DNA of 64,000 nucleotides from Mesorhizobium huakuii (lineage in GTDB: Bacteria; Pseudomonadota; Alphaproteobacteria; Rhizobiales; Rhizobiaceae): contig NZ_BSNY01000034.1 of the NCBI RefSeq assembly GCF_030160235.1, positions 186,001-250,000 on the forward strand, given 5' to 3'. The notes beneath the pieces were generated by a model, which had not been told where the DNA came from, searched no databases, and saw only the letters and a list, made by a program, of their open reading frames with translations. A program made the translations under genes and the position numbers. Shown here piece by piece: positions 41,628-52,850 of the stretch. The stretch's first letter is position 1. The number at the start of each line of letters is the position of its first letter.

Positions 41628-42548
41628 ATTCACGCCCTTCGGCACGTTTTCGGGCGGCACAGTGGTGTCGACCACCTTCTGGCGATGGAAAATGAACAGG
41701 CCCGCCAGCACGACGATGCCGGAGCCTATCAGGATGCGCGGACCGGGGACGTCTCCGAAGAACACCAGGCCGAACACCACGGCCCACAGGAGGAGCGTGT
41801 AGTGCAGCGGCGCCAGGGTCGAGGCCGGCGCCAGCTTGAGTGCCCGCGTGATCATCAGATGGGCGCTGCAGGAAACGATGCCGAGCAGCAGCATGGCGCC
41901 AAAATCGAGCGCCGAGGGGGTTTGCCAGGCGCCGATGGTCAGCACTCCGCCGACCAGCAGCGTGCCGATCGTCTGCCATGTCACCAGATTCGTGTCGCTG
42001 GTGCCGCGCAGCCGCCGGTTGAGGATGATGGCGAAGGCAAAGGCGATGCTGCCGGCAAGCGCGAAGCTCGACGACAGCGAGAACGCGGCAGACGAAGGCT
42101 TCAGCATGATCACCACGCCGCAGAAGCCGAGCAGGATCGCCACCCAGCGGCGCCAGCCGACCTTTTCGCCGAGCAGCAGGTGCGAAAGCGCCGCGACATA
42201 GATTGGCCCCGCCATGTAGAAACTCATGACGTCGGCAAGAGGCAGATAGACGACCGCCGCATAGAAGAGCGCGGTGTCGAGCGTGGTCATGACGACACGC
42301 AAGATCTGCAGTTCAGGGCGCTCCATGCGAAACAGCCTGGCGGTGCCCTGATGCGCGATCATCGGTCCGAGAACGAAGAAGGCGCCGATGGAGCGGATCA
42401 GCACCACCTGGCCGACGGAGAAGCTGGCGACCAGCCACTTGCCCATCGCATCGTTCAGCGCAAACAGGAAGTCGCCGGCCAGCATCAGCAGAATGCCGGC
42501 CAGAAGCACGTTCCTGATCGTGGAATTCTGCGCAACGGGTTGCGTCAT
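41625..42548 (-). CDS. DMT/EamA-family transporter
   Basis: The 307-aa protein has about ten membrane segments in two EamA repeats (LLAGILLMLAGDFLFALNDAMGKWL, then SSFALAGSIAFAFAIILNRRL). Members export or import small metabolites; the substrate is unknown. ATG 42548 has GGAGGAA upstream. It lies 107 bases downstream of the cytosine-deaminase-like gene on the same strand and could move that enzyme's substrate or product. Its stop codon lies in a truncated repeat. Confidence 0.85.
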   Translation of the reverse strand: MTQPVAQNSTIRNVLLAGILLMLAGDFLFALNDAMGKWLVASFSVGQVVLIRSIGAFFVLGPMIAHQGTARLFRMERPELQILRVVMTTLDTALFYAAVVYLPLADVMSFYMAGPIYVAALSHLLLGEKVGWRRWVAILLGFCGVVIMLKPSSAAFSLSSSFALAGSIAFAFAIILNRRLRGTSDTNLVTWQTIGTLLVGGVLTIGAWQTPSALDFGAMLLLGIVSCSAHLMITRALKLAPASTLAPLHYTLLLWAVVFGLVFFGDVPGPRILIGSGIVVLAGLFIFHRQKVVDTTVPPENVPKGVN

Positions 42549-42655
42549 GCCGATCCCGATTCCTCCCTCGCTTAAGTCGCGTCGTAGACGGAAGCAGCGG
42601 CTTTGACGAGAAGAATCCGGCAAATCGCGAGACCAGGACCGGGAATCGGCTGGGC

Positions 42656-43936
42656 CTAGGTGGCTTTGTGCCTGCGGTTGACCAGTGGCGGCCTGCCCGG
42701 GATGGAAAGCCTTGTATCCTGCCGCGTCCGTTCCGCCACCACCTTGCCCCTGGCGATGACGCAGATGCGCTCGGCGCGCAGGCGCAGGGCCTCGATCGGG
42801 TTGCCGGCGTCGAGGATGACGAGGCTGGCGCGCTTGCCGACGGCGAGGCCGAGATGGTCGAGCCCCATGATGGCGGCGTTGACATTTGTGACCATGTCGA
42901 AGCAGCGCGCCATGTCGGCCGGGCTCGACATCTGGGCAACGTGCAGGCCCATGAACGCGACGTCGAGCATGTCGGCGGTGCCCAGCGAATACCAGGGATC
43001 GAGCACGCAATCCTGGCCCCAGCCGACACGGATGCCGAGCGCCTGCATCTCCTTGACCCGGGTCAGGCCGCGGCGCTTCGGGAATGTGTCGTGGCGGCCC
43101 TGAAGCATGATGTTGATCAGCGGGTTGGGAATAGCCGAAACGCCGGCCTCAGCGATCAGCGGCAGCAGCTTCGAGACATAGTAATTGTCCATCGAATGCA
43201 TCGAGGTGAGGTGCGAGCCGGCCACCTTGCCCTGCAGGCCGAGGCGCTGCGTCTCGTAGGCCAATTGCTCGATGTGGCGCGACAGCGGGTCGTCGGTCTC
43301 GTCGCAATGCAGGTCGACCATCAGCCCACGTTTGGCCGCGATCTCGCACAATTCTGTCACCGAGCGCGTGCCGTCGGCCATGCTGCGCTCGAAATGCGGA
43401 ATGCCGCCGACGATGTCGACGCCCATGTCCAGCGCACGGATGGTGTTCTCACGCGCCTTCGGCGAGCGGTAGAAACCGTCCTGAGGAAAGGCCACGAGTT
43501 GCAGGTCGATATAGGGCGCGATCGTCTTCTTGACGTCGAGCAGGGCCTCGACCGCCAGCAGCCTGTCGTCGCAGACGTCGACATGGGTGCGGATGGCGAG
43601 CAGGCCCATCGACACGGCCCAGTCGCAATAGGCCAGCGCCCGGTCGCGCACCGCCTCTTGCGTCAAAAGCGGCTTCAGCTCACCCCATAGCGCAATGCCT
43701 TCCAGCAGCGTGCCCGAGGCGTTGATGCGCGGAATGCCATAGGACAGCGTGGCATCCATATGGAAGTGCGGATCGACAAAGGGTGGCGAGACCAGGTTCC
43801 CGCTGGCATTGACCTCAGTCCGGGCGGAACCCTGCAATTTGGGCTCGATCGCCGCGATCGTCTCGCCGCTGATGCCGATATCGGCAATCCTGCCATCCGG
43901 CAGCGTGCCGCCACGAACGATAAGGTCGAAATCCAT
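42656..43936 (-). CDS. Cytosine-deaminase-like amidohydrolase
   Basis: The 426-aa metal-dependent hydrolase aligns with E. coli CodA at a constant offset of four. Metal and catalytic residues are His57 and His59 (DPHFHMD), His210, Glu213, His242 and Asp309, and the cytosine-contacting Gln is Gln152. The position matching E. coli Asp314 is Cys310 (GQDCVLDPW), which may shift substrate choice. It deaminates cytosine or a related ring. It is divergent from the ABC exporter gene and followed by a DMT transporter. Confidence 0.85.
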   Translation of the reverse strand: MDFDLIVRGGTLPDGRIADIGISGETIAAIEPKLQGSARTEVNASGNLVSPPFVDPHFHMDATLSYGIPRINASGTLLEGIALWGELKPLLTQEAVRDRALAYCDWAVSMGLLAIRTHVDVCDDRLLAVEALLDVKKTIAPYIDLQLVAFPQDGFYRSPKARENTIRALDMGVDIVGGIPHFERSMADGTRSVTELCEIAAKRGLMVDLHCDETDDPLSRHIEQLAYETQRLGLQGKVAGSHLTSMHSMDNYYVSKLLPLIAEAGVSAIPNPLINIMLQGRHDTFPKRRGLTRVKEMQALGIRVGWGQDCVLDPWYSLGTADMLDVAFMGLHVAQMSSPADMARCFDMVTNVNAAIMGLDHLGLAVGKRASLVILDAGNPIEALRLRAERICVIARGKVVAERTRQDTRLSIPGRPPLVNRRHKAT

Positions 43937-44088
43937 CTGTCGTCATCTCGCCTGAAGAATCACTTTGCCATCGTGTCCCAAAAGACAGCATGACGCAGCG
44001 GTTTCTTTCCAGAAGCCGCCAATGGTTCCATCCGGCGACAACTCCCTCTATAAGCCGCCTTCGTCATTCCGCTATCAAGGATCAGCCT

Positions 44089-45843
<1,755 letters not shown>

Positions 45844-45851
45844 CACACTCT

Positions 45852-45877
45852 TTCCTTCTCCCCTGTGGGAGAAGGAA
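45852..45877. terminator. Bidirectional hairpin between convergent genes
   Basis: An 11-bp stem built on CCTTCTCCC (45854-45862) and GGGAGAAGG (45867-45875), extended by TT/AA, has a 4-nt loop. It lies between the ABC exporter stop and the ilvD stop. It is probably a fragment of the RIME-like repeat serving as a terminator for both genes. Confidence 0.6.
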
Positions 45878-45884
45878 GAAACCT

Positions 45885-47729
45885 TCACTCCGGCACGTGC
45901 CTCACAGCCCCCTTGTCGGCGCTGGTGGCGAAGGCGGCGTAGGCGCGCAGCGCGGTCGTCACCTTGCGCTTGCGCTTTTCCTCCGGCTTCCAGGCCAGGG
46001 CGCCCTTGGCTTCCATCGCCGCGCGGCGTGCTTCAAGCTCAGCATCGCTGACAGCGAGGCGGATGGTGCGGTTGGGGATATCGATCTCGATCGTGTCGCC
46101 TTCCTGCACCAACCCGATCGTGCCGCCTTCGGCGGCTTCCGGCGACGCATGACCGATCGACAGGCCTGACGTGCCGCCCGAGAAGCGGCCGTCGGTGACC
46201 AGTGCGCAGGCCTTGCCGAGGCCCTTCGACTTCAGATAGCTGGTCGGGTAGAGCATTTCCTGCATGCCGGGGCCGCCGCGCGGGCCTTCATAGCGGATGA
46301 CGACGACATCACCGGCCTTGATCTCGTTGGAGAGGATTGCCTTGACCGAAGCGTCCTGGCTTTCGAACACCCGCGCCGGGCCGGTGAATTTCAGGATCGA
46401 TTCATCGACGCCGGCCGTCTTTACGATGCAACCGTCGAGCGCCAGATTGCCTTTCAGCACGGCAAGGCCGCCATCCCTGGAAAACGGCGTTTCCGCCGAA
46501 CGGATGACACCTTTTTCACGATCGAGGTCGAGCTCGTCCCATCGGCGGTCCTGGCTGAAGGCGACCTGCGTCGGCACGCCGCCGGGCGCGGCAAGGAAGA
46601 AGTCGCGGACATTCTGGCTCGAAGTGCGGGAAATATCCCAGTGGTCGAGCGCCTCGCCGAGGCTTGATGTGTGCACAGTCGGCAGGTCGCGGTTGATCAG
46701 CCCGGCATTGTCGAGCTGGCCGAGGATGGCCATGATGCCGCCGGCGCGATGGACGTCTTCCATGTGGACGTCGGACTTGGCCGGCGCCACCTTGCAGAGC
46801 ACCGGAACCCGCCGCGACAGCCGGTCGATATCCTCCATGGTGAAGTCAACCTCGCCCTCATGGGCGGCGGCCAGGATGTGCAGCACGGTGTTGGTCGAGC
46901 CACCCATGGCGATGTCGAGCGTCATGGCGTTTTCGAAAGCGCCTTTCGAAGCGATGCTGCGCGGCAGCGCCGTCTCGTCATCCTGCTCGTAATAGCGCTG
47001 GGCAAGGTCGACGACGAGATGGCCGGCCTCGACGAACAGCCGCTTGCGGTCGGCATGCGTGGCCAGCGTCGAGCCGTTGCCCGGCAGCGACAGGCCGAGC
47101 GCCTCGGTCAGGCAGTTCATCGAATTGGCGGTGAACATGCCCGAGCAGGAGCCGCAGGTCGGGCAGGCGGAGCGCTCGATGACCTTGACGTCCTCGTCGG
47201 AGATCTTGTCATCGGCCGCCGCGACCATGGCGTCAACCAGGTCGAGCGCCTGCGTCTTGCCTGCCAGCACCACCTTGCCGGCCTCCATCGGCCCGCCGGA
47301 AACGAAGACAGTCGGGATGTTGAGGCGCAGCGAGGCCATCAGCATGCCGGGGGTGATCTTGTCGCAATTGGAGATGCAGACCATGGCGTCGGCGCAGTGC
47401 GCGTTGACCATGTATTCGACGGAATCGGCGATCAGTTCGCGCGACGGCAGCGAATAGAGCATGCCGTCATGGCCCATCGCGATGCCGTCATCGACGGCGA
47501 TGGTGTTGAATTCCTTGGCGACGCCGCCGGCCTTCTCGATCTCGCGCGCCACCAGCTGGCCGAGGTCCTTCAGATGGACATGGCCCGGCACGAACTGGGT
47601 GAAGGAATTGACCACGGCGATGATCGGCTTGCCGAAATCGGAATCCTTCATGCCGGTGGCGCGCCACAGGCCGCGGGCGCCGGCCATGTTGCGGCCATGG
47701 GTGGTGGTGCGGGAGCGATAGGCAGGCAT
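45885..47729 (-). CDS. ilvD: Dihydroxy-acid dehydratase
   Basis: The 614-aa protein is the biosynthetic enzyme for branched-chain amino acids. It starts [26 protein letters not shown] and has [17 protein letters not shown], the cluster cysteines in [10 protein letters not shown] and [16 protein letters not shown], and [17 protein letters not shown]. It converts 2,3-dihydroxy-isovalerate and 2,3-dihydroxy-3-methylvalerate to the 2-keto acids. The length and start match E. coli-type IlvD. It is distinct from the sugar-acid paralogue at 4984. AAGGA precedes ATG 47729. Confidence 0.96.
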   Translation of the reverse strand: MPAYRSRTTTHGRNMAGARGLWRATGMKDSDFGKPIIAVVNSFTQFVPGHVHLKDLGQLVAREIEKAGGVAKEFNTIAVDDGIAMGHDGMLYSLPSRELIADSVEYMVNAHCADAMVCISNCDKITPGMLMASLRLNIPTVFVSGGPMEAGKVVLAGKTQALDLVDAMVAAADDKISDEDVKVIERSACPTCGSCSGMFTANSMNCLTEALGLSLPGNGSTLATHADRKRLFVEAGHLVVDLAQRYYEQDDETALPRSIASKGAFENAMTLDIAMGGSTNTVLHILAAAHEGEVDFTMEDIDRLSRRVPVLCKVAPAKSDVHMEDVHRAGGIMAILGQLDNAGLINRDLPTVHTSSLGEALDHWDISRTSSQNVRDFFLAAPGGVPTQVAFSQDRRWDELDLDREKGVIRSAETPFSRDGGLAVLKGNLALDGCIVKTAGVDESILKFTGPARVFESQDASVKAILSNEIKAGDVVVIRYEGPRGGPGMQEMLYPTSYLKSKGLGKACALVTDGRFSGGTSGLSIGHASPEAAEGGTIGLVQEGDTIEIDIPNRTIRLAVSDAELEARRAAMEAKGALAWKPEEKRKRKVTTALRAYAAFATSADKGAVRHVPE

Positions 47730-47859
47730 GTTTTTTCCTTGGTGGCTGGCCTCGGCCCAGGAATGGCGCGGCGGAGCTGAATTCGGATCGGTGGCTTTAT
47801 AGACGCGCAAGTATGGTCTGGCCAGATTTTTGCAATGCGCCACGAAATCCGGATGGACG

Positions 47860-47915
47860 TTGACGAGCGGCATTCGCTTGTATATAGCCAATCAGGTATA
47901 TACCCTTTTGGCTAT
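47860..47915 (+). promoter_or_regulatory. Promoter and 32-bp dyad operator of the ArsR-type gene
   Basis: TTGACG (47860-47865), a 17-bp spacer and TATAGC (47883-47888) form the promoter. Over its -10 and start point lies a symmetric dyad. The outer arms are ATAGCCAA (47884-47891) and TTGGCTAT (47908-47915). The inner palindrome is GGTATATACC (47895-47904). Both share one centre. This fits repression by the ArsR-type regulator encoded 10 bp downstream. Confidence 0.65.
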
Positions 47916-47924
47916 GGACATTCG

Positions 47925-48269
47925 ATGAACCAGCTGGACGCCACTTTTGCAGCACTCGCCGATCCGACGCGCCGCGCCATTCTCGCCCGGCTCATCCAGG
48001 GCGAAGCATCCGTGATGGAACTCGCCGAGCCTTTCGCGATGAGCCAGCCTTCGATTTCCAAGCATCTCAAGGTGCTGGAAAACGCCGGGCTGATTTCACG
48101 CGGCCGCGACGCACAGCGCCGGCCCTGCCGGTTGGAGGCAAAACCGCTGGCAGAGGCCAATGACTGGCTGGAGCGATATCGCAAGATCTGGGAAGGCAAC
48201 TTCCAGCGCCTCGATGCGTTGCTCGGCGCGATGAAGGCCGAGAAAGCCCCCGACAGTACCGACCAATAG
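47925..48269 (+). CDS. ArsR-family transcriptional regulator
   Basis: The 114-aa winged-helix protein is of the ArsR family (LDATFAALADPTRRAILARL, MSQPSISKHLKVLENAGLI). It has no metal-binding ELCVCD-type motif; it belongs to the subgroup found beside AHSA1/SRPBCC proteins. ATG 47925 is used. A longer frame from 47835 would run through the promoter and operator. It is the first gene of a three-gene operon with AHSA1 and VOC proteins. Confidence 0.88.
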   Translation: MNQLDATFAALADPTRRAILARLIQGEASVMELAEPFAMSQPSISKHLKVLENAGLISRGRDAQRRPCRLEAKPLAEANDWLERYRKIWEGNFQRLDALLGAMKAEKAPDSTDQ

Positions 48270-48342
48270 CCAAAAAAGGTCGCGGCCTGTGTCGGATCGC
48301 CGGCCTGCCGCGCGTCCTTTGGCAAACAGGAGGAGGACCATC

Positions 48343-48870
48343 ATGAGCACCACGACCTTGCCCGGTTCGACCGTCGCCACGCTGACGGTGACCACGCCCA
48401 GCGACCGCGAGATTCAGATCACCCGCATCTTCGATGCCTCGCGGCCGATGGTCTTCGACTGCTGGACGATACCGGAGCTGCTGAAGGGCTGGCTGCACGG
48501 CCCCGATGGCTGGCGGCTGGTGACCTGCGAAATAGACCTCAGGGTTGGCGGCGCCACGCGCTATGTCTGGCAGCATCGCGATGGCCGCAGCATGGGCATG
48601 AGCGGCGCCTATGGCGAGATCGTGCGTCCCGCCAGGATCGTCGCCACCGAACTGTTCGACGAGGACTGGACCGGTGGCGAAACCATAGGGACCGTGGTCT
48701 TCACCGAACAGGCCGGAAAAACGCTGCTGACGCAGACGGTGCTTTACGCCTCGCAAGCGGCCCGCGACGGCGCGCTCGGCACCGGCATGACCCGCGGCAT
48801 GGGCGAGAGCTATGCCCAGCTCGACGCCTATCTCGCTTCACTTCAGGACGCCGCCAAGGGCGCCGCCTGA
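48343..48870 (+). CDS. AHSA1/SRPBCC-domain protein
   Basis: The 175-aa protein has an AHSA1-like START fold (ITRIFDASRPMVFDCWTIPELLKGWLHG, then GEIVRPARIVATELFDEDW). Such proteins are commonly co-transcribed with ArsR regulators of the same subgroup and probably bind small hydrophobic ligands. The specific ligand is unknown. ATG 48343 follows a strong AGGAGGAGGA. It lies 73 bases after the ArsR gene and 43 before the VOC gene. Confidence 0.85.
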   Translation: MSTTTLPGSTVATLTVTTPSDREIQITRIFDASRPMVFDCWTIPELLKGWLHGPDGWRLVTCEIDLRVGGATRYVWQHRDGRSMGMSGAYGEIVRPARIVATELFDEDWTGGETIGTVVFTEQAGKTLLTQTVLYASQAARDGALGTGMTRGMGESYAQLDAYLASLQDAAKGAA

Positions 48871-48913
48871 CCCTTCCCCAATGCCCCCAAAGAGAAAAAC
48901 CGAGGAGAGACGC

Positions 48914-49384
48914 ATGCAGAAGATCACCACCTTCCTGTGGTTCGACGGCCAGGCCGAAGAGGCGATGAACCACTACATGTCGATCTTCAATAATTCGAAG
49001 GAGCTGAGCGTGACTCGTTGGCCCAAGGGCCACGCTGATGAGGGCAAGGTGCTGGTGGCCTCGTTCGAACTCGACGGCGTCCCGTTCCTGGCGCTCAATG
49101 GCGGACCACAATACAAGTTCACCGAGGCGATCTCACTGTCGATCGACTGCAAGACGCAGGAAGAAGTCGATCATTTCTGGACCAGGCTCACGGAAGGCGG
49201 CGGCGAACCAGGACCCTGTGGCTGGCTGAAGGACAAATTCGGCGTTTCCTGGCAGGTTGTGCCGGAACAACTGCCGCGTCTGCTTGGGGATGCGGACCGC
49301 GCCAAGGCCGGACGGGCGATGAATGCGATGATGCAGATGGGCAAGATCGACATCGCCAAGCTCGAGGAGGCGGCGAAGGGGTGA
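48914..49384 (+). CDS. PhnB-like VOC-family protein
   Basis: The 156-aa protein is of the 3-demethylubiquinone-9 methyltransferase/PhnB-like VOC family. It reads ITTFLWFDGQAEEAMNHYMSIF, then FLALNGGPQYKFTEAISLSI, then DKFGVSWQVVPEQL. Despite the family name, members are not proven methyltransferases. ATG 48914 follows GAGGAGAGACGC. It is the last gene of the ArsR operon; its stop lies within the first bases of the repeat that follows. Confidence 0.85.
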   Translation: MQKITTFLWFDGQAEEAMNHYMSIFNNSKELSVTRWPKGHADEGKVLVASFELDGVPFLALNGGPQYKFTEAISLSIDCKTQEEVDHFWTRLTEGGGEPGPCGWLKDKFGVSWQVVPEQLPRLLGDADRAKAGRAMNAMMQMGKIDIAKLEEAAKG

Positions 49385-49620
49385 GAAGCGGTCCGCGTAG
49401 CGGACGAAAAGCCAATTGCTTGGCTTTTCGAGCTTCGAACGGTGAAGACCCGGTCCGCCTTTGGCGGATCAAAAGGTCCAGTGGACCTTTTGAAGGGGCT
49501 GAACGCCTGGAGGGCTGGGAGCCCGCGAAGGGCCGGGGCACATTCGCCAGTCCTTCAACGTCGGCGCTGCCCCTCATCCGCCCTTCGGGCACCTTCTCCC
49601 CGTGAAACGGGGAGAAGGGA
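49381..49620. repeat. Mosaic of intergenic repeat elements
   Basis: 49381-49441 is a copy of the element with AAAAGCCAA/TTGGCTTTT arms. 49469-49493 is a near-perfect palindrome, two 12-bp arms (TCAAAAGGTCCA and its complement) around one base. 49570-49620 is the right half of the RIME-like element ending CTTCTCCCC-N6-GGGGAGAAG. No gene is present in this gap, which separates the convergent VOC and prfC genes. Confidence 0.75.
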
Positions 49621-49628
49621 AAGGGTGC

Positions 49629-51221
49629 CTATGCCGCCTTATCGCGGACCTGGTAGTCCTTGATGGTGGCGAAGCGGATGGCTTTCCAGCGTTCGGCTTC
49701 ATAGTTCAGCGAGAAGGCGTGTTGGGCCAGGAACACCGGGTCGTTGTCGAGGTCCCTGGCAATGTCGCCGCGATGCGCCTCGATGAAGCGGTGCACTTCG
49801 GCCTTGTCGTCGGCCGAAATCCAGCGGCAGACGGAAAAGCGCGACATCTCGAACTCGACCGGCAGCGTGTATTCGAAGTTCAGCCGCTCTTTCAACACGT
49901 CGAGCTGCAGGGCGCCGACGACGCCGACGATGGCAGGTGAGCCGTCCTCGGGCGAGAACAGCTGCACGACGCCTTCCTCGGCCATCTGGTGCAGCGCTTC
50001 CTTGAGTTTCTTCGCCTTCATGGCGTCGCCGAGGCGCACGCGGCGCAGGATTTCCGGGGCGAAGTTCGGCACGCCCCGGAAAAGAATTTCCTCGCCCTCG
50101 GTCAGCGTGTCGCCAATGCGCAGCGTGCCGTGGTTGGGAATGCCGACGACATCGCCGGCGAACGCTTCATCCGCCGTGACGCGGGTGCGGGCGAAGAAGA
50201 ACTGCGGCGCCGACAGGCTCATCGGCTTGCCCGTGCGCACCAGCTTGGCCTTCATGCCGCGCTCGAGCTTGCCCGAGCAGACGCGCACGAAAGCGATGCG
50301 ATCGCGGTGGTTGGGGTCCATGTTGGCCTGGATCTTGAAGACGAAGGACGTCATCTTGTCCTCGGTCGCCTCGACCTTGCGGGTGTCGGCCTCCTGCGCG
50401 CGCGGTGGCGGGCCGAAGGCGCCGAGCGCCTCGATCAGGTCGCGCACGCCATAATTGCGCAGCGCCGAGCCGAAATAGACCGGCGTCAGATGGCCCTCGC
50501 GGAAGGCATCAATATCAAGAGGTCGGCAAGCCTCGCGGGCGAGTTCCAGTTCCTCGATGAAGGCCTCGCGCTCGTTCTCTGGCAGCAGCCCGGCGACGCG
50601 GTTGGAATCGGGACCGTTGACCGGCGTGCGTTCCTTCTCGTCGTCGCCCTTGCGCACCGCGTTCAACGCCAGGTGATAGGTGCCGGAAAATGTCCTGCCG
50701 CGGCCGATCGGCCAAGTAATGGGTGCGGTATCCAGCGCCAGCTTCTGCTCGATCTCGTCCAGAATCTCGAACGGATCGCGGCTTTCGCGGTCCATCTTGT
50801 TGACGAAGGTGATGATCGGGATGTCGCGCAGCCGGCAGACTTCGAACAGTTTCAGCGTGCGCGGCTCGATGCCCTTGGCGGCGTCGATGACCATGACGGC
50901 CGAGTCCACCGCCGACAGGGTGCGATAGGTATCGTCGGCGAAATCCTCGTGGCCGGGCGTGTCGAGCAGGTTGAAGACGTTGTCTTCATACTCGAAGGTC
51001 ATCACCGAAGTGACGACCGAAATACCGCGCTCGCGCTCGATCTTCATCCAGTCGGACCGGGTCTGGATCTTGTCCTTCTTGGCCTTGACCTCGCCGGCAA
51101 GCTGGATGGCGCCGCCGAACAGCAGCAGCTTCTCGGTGAGCGTCGTCTTGCCGGCGTCCGGGTGCGCGATGATCGCGAAGGTGCGGCGGCGCGCCACTTC
51201 CTCTGGTATTGTTTCGGGCAT
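49629..51221 (-). CDS. prfC: Peptide chain release factor 3
   Basis: The 530-aa GTPase has G1 AHPDAGKTT, G2 region RGISVVTSV, G3 DTPGHEDF and G4 NKMD, followed by EF-Tu-like domain 2 and the RF3 C-terminal domain (SPEDGSPAIVGVVGALQLDVL). It recycles RF1 and RF2 from the ribosome after termination. The length matches bacterial RF3. ATG 51221 gives the typical start MPETIPEEVARRRTFAIIAHP. It appears monocistronic. Confidence 0.95.
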   Translation of the reverse strand: MPETIPEEVARRRTFAIIAHPDAGKTTLTEKLLLFGGAIQLAGEVKAKKDKIQTRSDWMKIERERGISVVTSVMTFEYEDNVFNLLDTPGHEDFADDTYRTLSAVDSAVMVIDAAKGIEPRTLKLFEVCRLRDIPIITFVNKMDRESRDPFEILDEIEQKLALDTAPITWPIGRGRTFSGTYHLALNAVRKGDDEKERTPVNGPDSNRVAGLLPENEREAFIEELELAREACRPLDIDAFREGHLTPVYFGSALRNYGVRDLIEALGAFGPPPRAQEADTRKVEATEDKMTSFVFKIQANMDPNHRDRIAFVRVCSGKLERGMKAKLVRTGKPMSLSAPQFFFARTRVTADEAFAGDVVGIPNHGTLRIGDTLTEGEEILFRGVPNFAPEILRRVRLGDAMKAKKLKEALHQMAEEGVVQLFSPEDGSPAIVGVVGALQLDVLKERLNFEYTLPVEFEMSRFSVCRWISADDKAEVHRFIEAHRGDIARDLDNDPVFLAQHAFSLNYEAERWKAIRFATIKDYQVRDKAA

Positions 51222-51283
51222 TCTCTGGGATTTCCGTGTGACAGGCCGGGCTTCTAGCAGCGTAGTGCCGGGCTGTCGACCGG

Positions 51284-51307
51284 TCCGGCGGCGCGGACGC
51301 CGCCGGA
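51284..51307 (-). terminator. Strong GC hairpin between dehalogenase and prfC
   Basis: A 10-bp stem with arms CCGGCGGCG (51285-51293) and CGCCGCCGG (51298-51306), plus the flanking T-A pair, encloses a 4-nt loop. It begins 15 bases after the dehalogenase stop on the minus strand. No T-run follows, so termination efficiency is uncertain. Confidence 0.4.
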
Positions 51308-51321
51308 TGCCATGGCTTGTC

Positions 51322-52251
51322 TCAGGCCAGCTCGCCCGTCCGGCTCGCCAAAACGACCTCCGGGAGCCAGCTGGCGATGGCGCTGCCTATCGCGTCGGCA
51401 TGATCCTCCTGCAGATAGTGCGCGCCGGGCCCGAGATTGATGAAACCGCAGTTCTTCAAACCGGCCGCGAATTCCTTCGCAGCCTGCGGCCCGATCAGCG
51501 CGCCCGGATCCCCCGCGAATAGCAGTTTCGGATAGGGGGACAGGCGCAGCGAGCGATGGTCGTGCGCGCTGATAGCGGCAACGTCGGCGGGCTGGTTCTC
51601 GATAGGCATTTCCCGGGGCAGGCGCAGGGCCGGCTTGCGCGATTGCGGCGTGGGGAACGGCGCCCGGTAAGCGTCCATTTCCTTGTCGCTCATCGTGCGC
51701 AGCACCGAGGCCGGCAGCACTTTCTCGACGAAGACATTGTCTTCCAGAACCAGCTTTTCGCCGACACCGGCAGTGCGGAGCGCCTTGAACATTTCGCGGG
51801 CTTGCGGGCGCTGGTGAAAATCCTCCCAGCGCTCGAAGGGCCGGATGAATTCCATGAAGGCGAGGCCGAGGATGCGCTGCGGCCGCCTTGCCGCGAGATG
51901 GAAGGCAAGGGCCGTGCCCCAATCCTGCGCGACCAGCACCACGTCGCTGATATCGAGGGCGTCGAGGAAGGCATCGAGATAGCGGACATGATCGAAGAAG
52001 CGATAGTCGATATCGGGCTTGCCGGACTGGCCATAGCCGATCAGGTCAGGCGCGATGCAGCGGCCAAACGGCGCGACATGAGGGATGATGTCGCGCCAGA
52101 TATGGGACGAGGTCGGGTTGCCATGCAGGAACAGCACGGTCGGTCCGGAGGCTCCCGCCTCGACATAGGACATGGTCGAATCGAGTACGGCAATCTGCGC
52201 ACGTCTCGGCGCGGTGGCGACGGGCTGAGGCGGGTTGGCTTTCGAACTCAT
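51322..52251 (-). CDS. Haloalkane dehalogenase
   Basis: The 309-aa alpha/beta hydrolase carries the complete haloalkane dehalogenase set: nucleophile Asp110 in VAQDWGTALAF, halide-stabilising Trp111 and Asn45 (LHGNPTSS), acid Glu134 in FMEFIRPFERW, and base His278 in HYLQED. These positions match the DhaA/LinB/DmlA subfamily II arrangement. It hydrolyses halogenated alkanes to alcohol and halide; the preferred substrate is unknown. Its ATG 52251 overlaps the stop of the upstream TetR gene (ATGA at 52248-52251), so the two form a regulator-enzyme operon. Confidence 0.92.
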   Translation of the reverse strand: MSSKANPPQPVATAPRRAQIAVLDSTMSYVEAGASGPTVLFLHGNPTSSHIWRDIIPHVAPFGRCIAPDLIGYGQSGKPDIDYRFFDHVRYLDAFLDALDISDVVLVAQDWGTALAFHLAARRPQRILGLAFMEFIRPFERWEDFHQRPQAREMFKALRTAGVGEKLVLEDNVFVEKVLPASVLRTMSDKEMDAYRAPFPTPQSRKPALRLPREMPIENQPADVAAISAHDHRSLRLSPYPKLLFAGDPGALIGPQAAKEFAAGLKNCGFINLGPGAHYLQEDHADAIGSAIASWLPEVVLASRTGELA

Positions 52252-52844
52252 GGGGTCGGCTCCTTTGCGAACACCGTGCTGAAGATGACTTTCTTGAACC
52301 GCTCGAGCGGTTCGGGGCTGCGCTCGACCTTCATGCGCAGCATGGCGCCCTGCCAGGACGACAGCAGGAAATCGGCGAGGTCCTCGGCCTCGAAGGTCTT
52401 GGCGATGTCGCCAGCTGCCTGGCCTTCCGCGATGCAAACGGCGAATGGCTGGCGCCAGCGCTCGAAGATAGCGACGAGTTGCAAGCGCAACGGCTCGCTG
52501 TGCACCGCTGTCTCGAGGCTGAGATTGCCGATCATGCAGCCGCGCGCCCAGTCATGCGCCTCGAGCTTCGAGGTGATGACGTCGAGGTAGCGGCGCAGCC
52601 TGCCGATGGGCGGCGTGCCGTCCTGCGCCAGCGCTGCCTCGACCAGCCCACTGACATAGGTGAAGTAGCGGTCCAGCACTTCGCCGACGAACGCCTCCTT
52701 GGAGGCGAAATGATTGGTGAAGGATCCCGGCCGGGCATCGGCGGCGGCAACGATGTCGCGCACGCCGGCGGCAGCATAGCCTGAATTCCAGATGGTCCGG
52801 AAACCGGCGTCGAGGAGTTTTTCGCGGAGTGATTGTCTAGCCAT
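52248..52844 (-). CDS. TetR-family repressor of the dehalogenase operon
   Basis: The 198-aa protein has an N-terminal TetR HTH (REKLLDAGFRTIWNSGYAAAGVRDIVAAADARPGSFTNHF) and a C-terminal ligand domain with a TetR_C-type helix bundle (RGCMIGNLSLE). It is coupled to the dehalogenase gene by overlapping codons. A 20-bp perfect palindrome covers its promoter seven bases before the start codon. It probably represses itself and the dehalogenase until a halogenated or alcohol ligand binds. Confidence 0.9.
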   Translation of the reverse strand: MARQSLREKLLDAGFRTIWNSGYAAAGVRDIVAAADARPGSFTNHFASKEAFVGEVLDRYFTYVSGLVEAALAQDGTPPIGRLRRYLDVITSKLEAHDWARGCMIGNLSLETAVHSEPLRLQLVAIFERWRQPFAVCIAEGQAAGDIAKTFEAEDLADFLLSSWQGAMLRMKVERSPEPLERFKKVIFSTVFAKEPTP

Positions 52845-52850
52845 GGCCGA

